NCBI RefSeq assembly: GCF_000378605.1
Contig: NZ_KB905155.1
Location: forward strand, 1,178,001-1,242,000
Length of the DNA: 64,000 nt
DNA from: Thioalkalivibrio sp. ALJ21
GTDB taxonomy: Bacteria > Pseudomonadota > Gammaproteobacteria > Ectothiorhodospirales > Ectothiorhodospiraceae
Direction: 5' to 3'
The notes under the pieces are model-generated. The model worked only from the letters and a program-made list of their open reading frames with translations, did no database searches and had not been told where the DNA came from. Positions within the stretch are counted from its first letter, which is position 1. Each line of letters opens with the position of its first letter. Position numbers and translations under genes: made by a program. Of the stretch, positions 62,703 through 64,000 are shown one piece after another.

Positions 62703-63395
62703 ATGAACCCGACCCTGACCGACATCATTCGCGACGGCTTGTGGAACAACAACCCGGGCCTGGTCCAGCTGCTGGGTCTGTGCCCGCTGCTGGCGATCTC
62801 CGGGACGATGGTCAACGCCATCGGCCTGGGCATCGCGACCACCCTGACGCTGCTGCTGTCGAACGTCCTGGTCTCGTTGATCCGCCGCCACGCCCGCCCG
62901 GAGATCCGTATCCCGGTGTACGTGCTGATCATCGCCTCGATCGTGACCGCGATCGAGCTGGCGATGAACGCCTGGTTCCACGGCCTGTTCCTGATTCTCG
63001 GCATTTTCATCCCGCTGATCGTGACCAACTGCGCGATCATCGGTCGCGCGGAGGCCTTTGCCTCGCGCAACTCCGTCCCGCGCGCCGCGCTGGACGGGCT
63101 GATGATGGGGCTGGGCTTTACCGGGGTACTGATTGCGCTGGGCGCGCTGCGCGAGGTCCTCGGCCAGGGCACGCTGATGGACAACGCCCACCTGCTGTTC
63201 GGCGAGTGGGGGCACGCGATGACCATCCAGATCTATCCGTCCGAACACGGGTTCCTGCTGGCCCTGCTGCCGCCGGGCGCGTTCATGGCCATGGGGCTGC
63301 TGATTGCCGCCAAGAACTGGATCGACCAGCACACGGCGACCGAGCCGGAACCCGCTGCCGACGAATCCCGCGCCGAGGCCTCCGAAACCACCTGA
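62703..63395 (+). CDS. rnfE: Electron transport complex subunit RnfE
   Basis: A 230-aa membrane subunit with six helices, homologous to NqrD. The N-terminus [26 protein letters not shown] and the [24 protein letters not shown] segment (about 100-123) are diagnostic. It ends the six-gene cluster; unlike enterobacteria, no nth follows. The terminal 20 residues are acidic. Confidence 0.96.
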   Translation: MNPTLTDIIRDGLWNNNPGLVQLLGLCPLLAISGTMVNAIGLGIATTLTLLLSNVLVSLIRRHARPEIRIPVYVLIIASIVTAIELAMNAWFHGLFLILGIFIPLIVTNCAIIGRAEAFASRNSVPRAALDGLMMGLGFTGVLIALGALREVLGQGTLMDNAHLLFGEWGHAMTIQIYPSEHGFLLALLPPGAFMAMGLLIAAKNWIDQHTATEPEPAADESRAEASETT

Positions 63396-63422
63396 CCCCG
63401 CGTAGCACGCAGCACCCATAAC

Positions 63423-63456
63423 GAAAAACGCCCCACCGGGGCGCTCCGGCGGGGCG
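63423..63456 (-). terminator. Minus-strand terminator of the YjfB-like gene
   Basis: CGCCCC (63429-63434) and GGGGCG (63451-63456), with an inner CCGG pair, form the stem. The minus strand continues into TTTTTCGT. There is no T-run on the plus strand after it, so it serves the leftward gene rather than rnfE. Confidence 0.75.
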
Positions 63457-63477
63457 TCGGGGTGACCGTATGGGCAA

Positions 63478-63690
63478 TCAGGCGGTCGTGTCGACGTTAT
63501 TGCCCACATGGTCGGGCAGGCCCTGGGAGGTCGCCTGCATCTCGCTGATGTTCGGCATGGCCTGCAACAAGCCCTGTGCCGCCATCTCTTCCGATTCCAT
63601 GGCCTTCTTCTGCACTGCCACATCCTTTTGCATGGCAATGTTCTGCTGGCTCATCTGCGTGGCCTGGCTGGCAATCGCACTGGCATCCAT
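63478..63690 (-). CDS. YjfB-family putative motility protein
   Basis: A 70-aa helical protein of the YjfB family (PF14070). The pattern ASAIASQATQMSQQNIAMQKDVAVQKKAMESEEMAAQGLLQAM with a C-terminal GNNVDTTA fits. These small proteins are linked to motility genes in some bacteria, but their function is unproven. It has its own terminator on the left and is preceded by a small intergenic stretch (63691-63782). Confidence 0.75.
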   Translation of the reverse strand: MDASAIASQATQMSQQNIAMQKDVAVQKKAMESEEMAAQGLLQAMPNISEMQATSQGLPDHVGNNVDTTA

Positions 63691-63782
63691 CGTTCACTCC
63701 TGATTCGAATGTAGAACCAGCCCGCCGGGCGCATTCTGCGTCAATTCGGACCTGGCTCTCCCGGGGTGACGACCACGAATGC

Positions 63783-64000
63783 TCAGACTTGAGAGTTCGC
63801 CTCGATTTTTTTCGGCTGGGCGGCGAAGCGCCGCATAACCCCGCGCGACTCGCGATCCTCGGCCTCGATTGCGAACCCGGCGCGCTCTACCGCCGCCTCG
63901 GTATCACGGTTCGGGTGGCAACCCCCGGTCACACAGGTCCAGGTCGGCTGCACGCGATCCTGCAACCAGGCCAGGCTCGGGCGCGGGTGCCGCACATGCT
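63783..64000 (-). CDS. C-terminus of a class I SAM-dependent methyltransferase, N-terminus beyond the window
   Basis: Only the last 72 codons are seen and the frame stays open to base 64000. The stretch RPSLAWLQDRVQPTWTCVTGGCHPNRDTEAAVERAGFAIEAE followed by a short tail resembles the end of UbiE-like/Methyltransf_11 proteins, which often have GGCH-x-NRDT before their last strands. Substrate unknown. Assignment is tentative. Confidence 0.55.
   Translation of the reverse strand, partial: HVRHPRPSLAWLQDRVQPTWTCVTGGCHPNRDTEAAVERAGFAIEAEDRESRGVMRRFAAQPKKIEANSQV

Overview
This 64-kb window is a dense, GC-rich, purely chromosomal stretch from what looks like a gammaproteobacterium. Acidic proteins, two rhodaneses, a DsrE-like protein, an LbpA/GcvH-like lipoyl protein, RnfABCDGE, ArsS and a probable N-acetylglutaminylglutamine (osmolyte) amidotransferase all fit a halo(alkali)philic sulfur-oxidising member of the Ectothiorhodospiraceae such as Thioalkalivibrio. 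That placement is inference from gene content. I see no rRNA, tRNA, CRISPR array, prophage or transposase gene.

Layout. 1-3.2 kb: a truncated DUF945 gene, yciO, YciI, a lipoprotein parvulin and a copper chaperone. 3.2-3.5 kb: a MITE-like element with perfect 32-bp inverted repeats; related solo ends occur elsewhere. 3.7-8.2 kb: an RND efflux pair. 8.3-14.3 kb: housekeeping genes (nth, aroC), an unknown 145-aa protein, an MFS carrier, a DUF336 heme-binding-like protein and a rhodanese. 14.4-18.3 kb: a divergent locus around a perfect FNR/DNR-type box. Leftward it has a four-helix NorB/NnrS-like membrane protein, an LbpA-like lipoyl protein, a thioredoxin-membrane fusion and a rhodanese; rightward it has two hemerythrins. 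I consider this the best candidate for an undescribed system. 18.4-32.5 kb: a sensor diguanylate cyclase, an MFS carrier, DNA glycosylase, rluB, moaB, DUF488, the NAGGN-type asparagine synthetase, LysR, sohB, a DsrE-like protein, an ethylbenzene-dehydrogenase-type heme protein and an Acr3-like carrier. 32.6-41.1 kb: arsS divergent from the Acr3-like carrier across a 16-bp palindrome, DUF302, a rimB-like/rimK/deacylase operon, an unusual hydrolase-thioredoxin fusion, a sulfatase, cytochrome b561 and a HAD phosphatase.

From 41.1 to 54.1 kb every gene is on the minus strand: arfB, prfC, a Sel1 protein, rimI, family 4 UDG, pssA, psd, ilvC, ilvN, ilvB, carbamate kinase, dcd and mrp. From 54.5 to 63.4 kb every gene is on the plus strand: metG, mtnB, an mtnC relative lacking catalytic aspartates, and rnfABCDGE. 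The 462-bp gap at this switch has an AT-rich run and several DnaA-box-like 9-mers, so it could be a replication origin or DnaA-binding locus. The right end holds a YjfB-like small protein and a methyltransferase fragment.

The clear metabolic units are branched-chain amino acid synthesis linked to phosphatidylethanolamine synthesis (ilvBNC-psd-pssA), the six-subunit Rnf pump, ribosomal S6 glutamylation (rimK operon), arsenic handling, and the FNR-box locus with features of NO, oxygen or sulfur redox chemistry.
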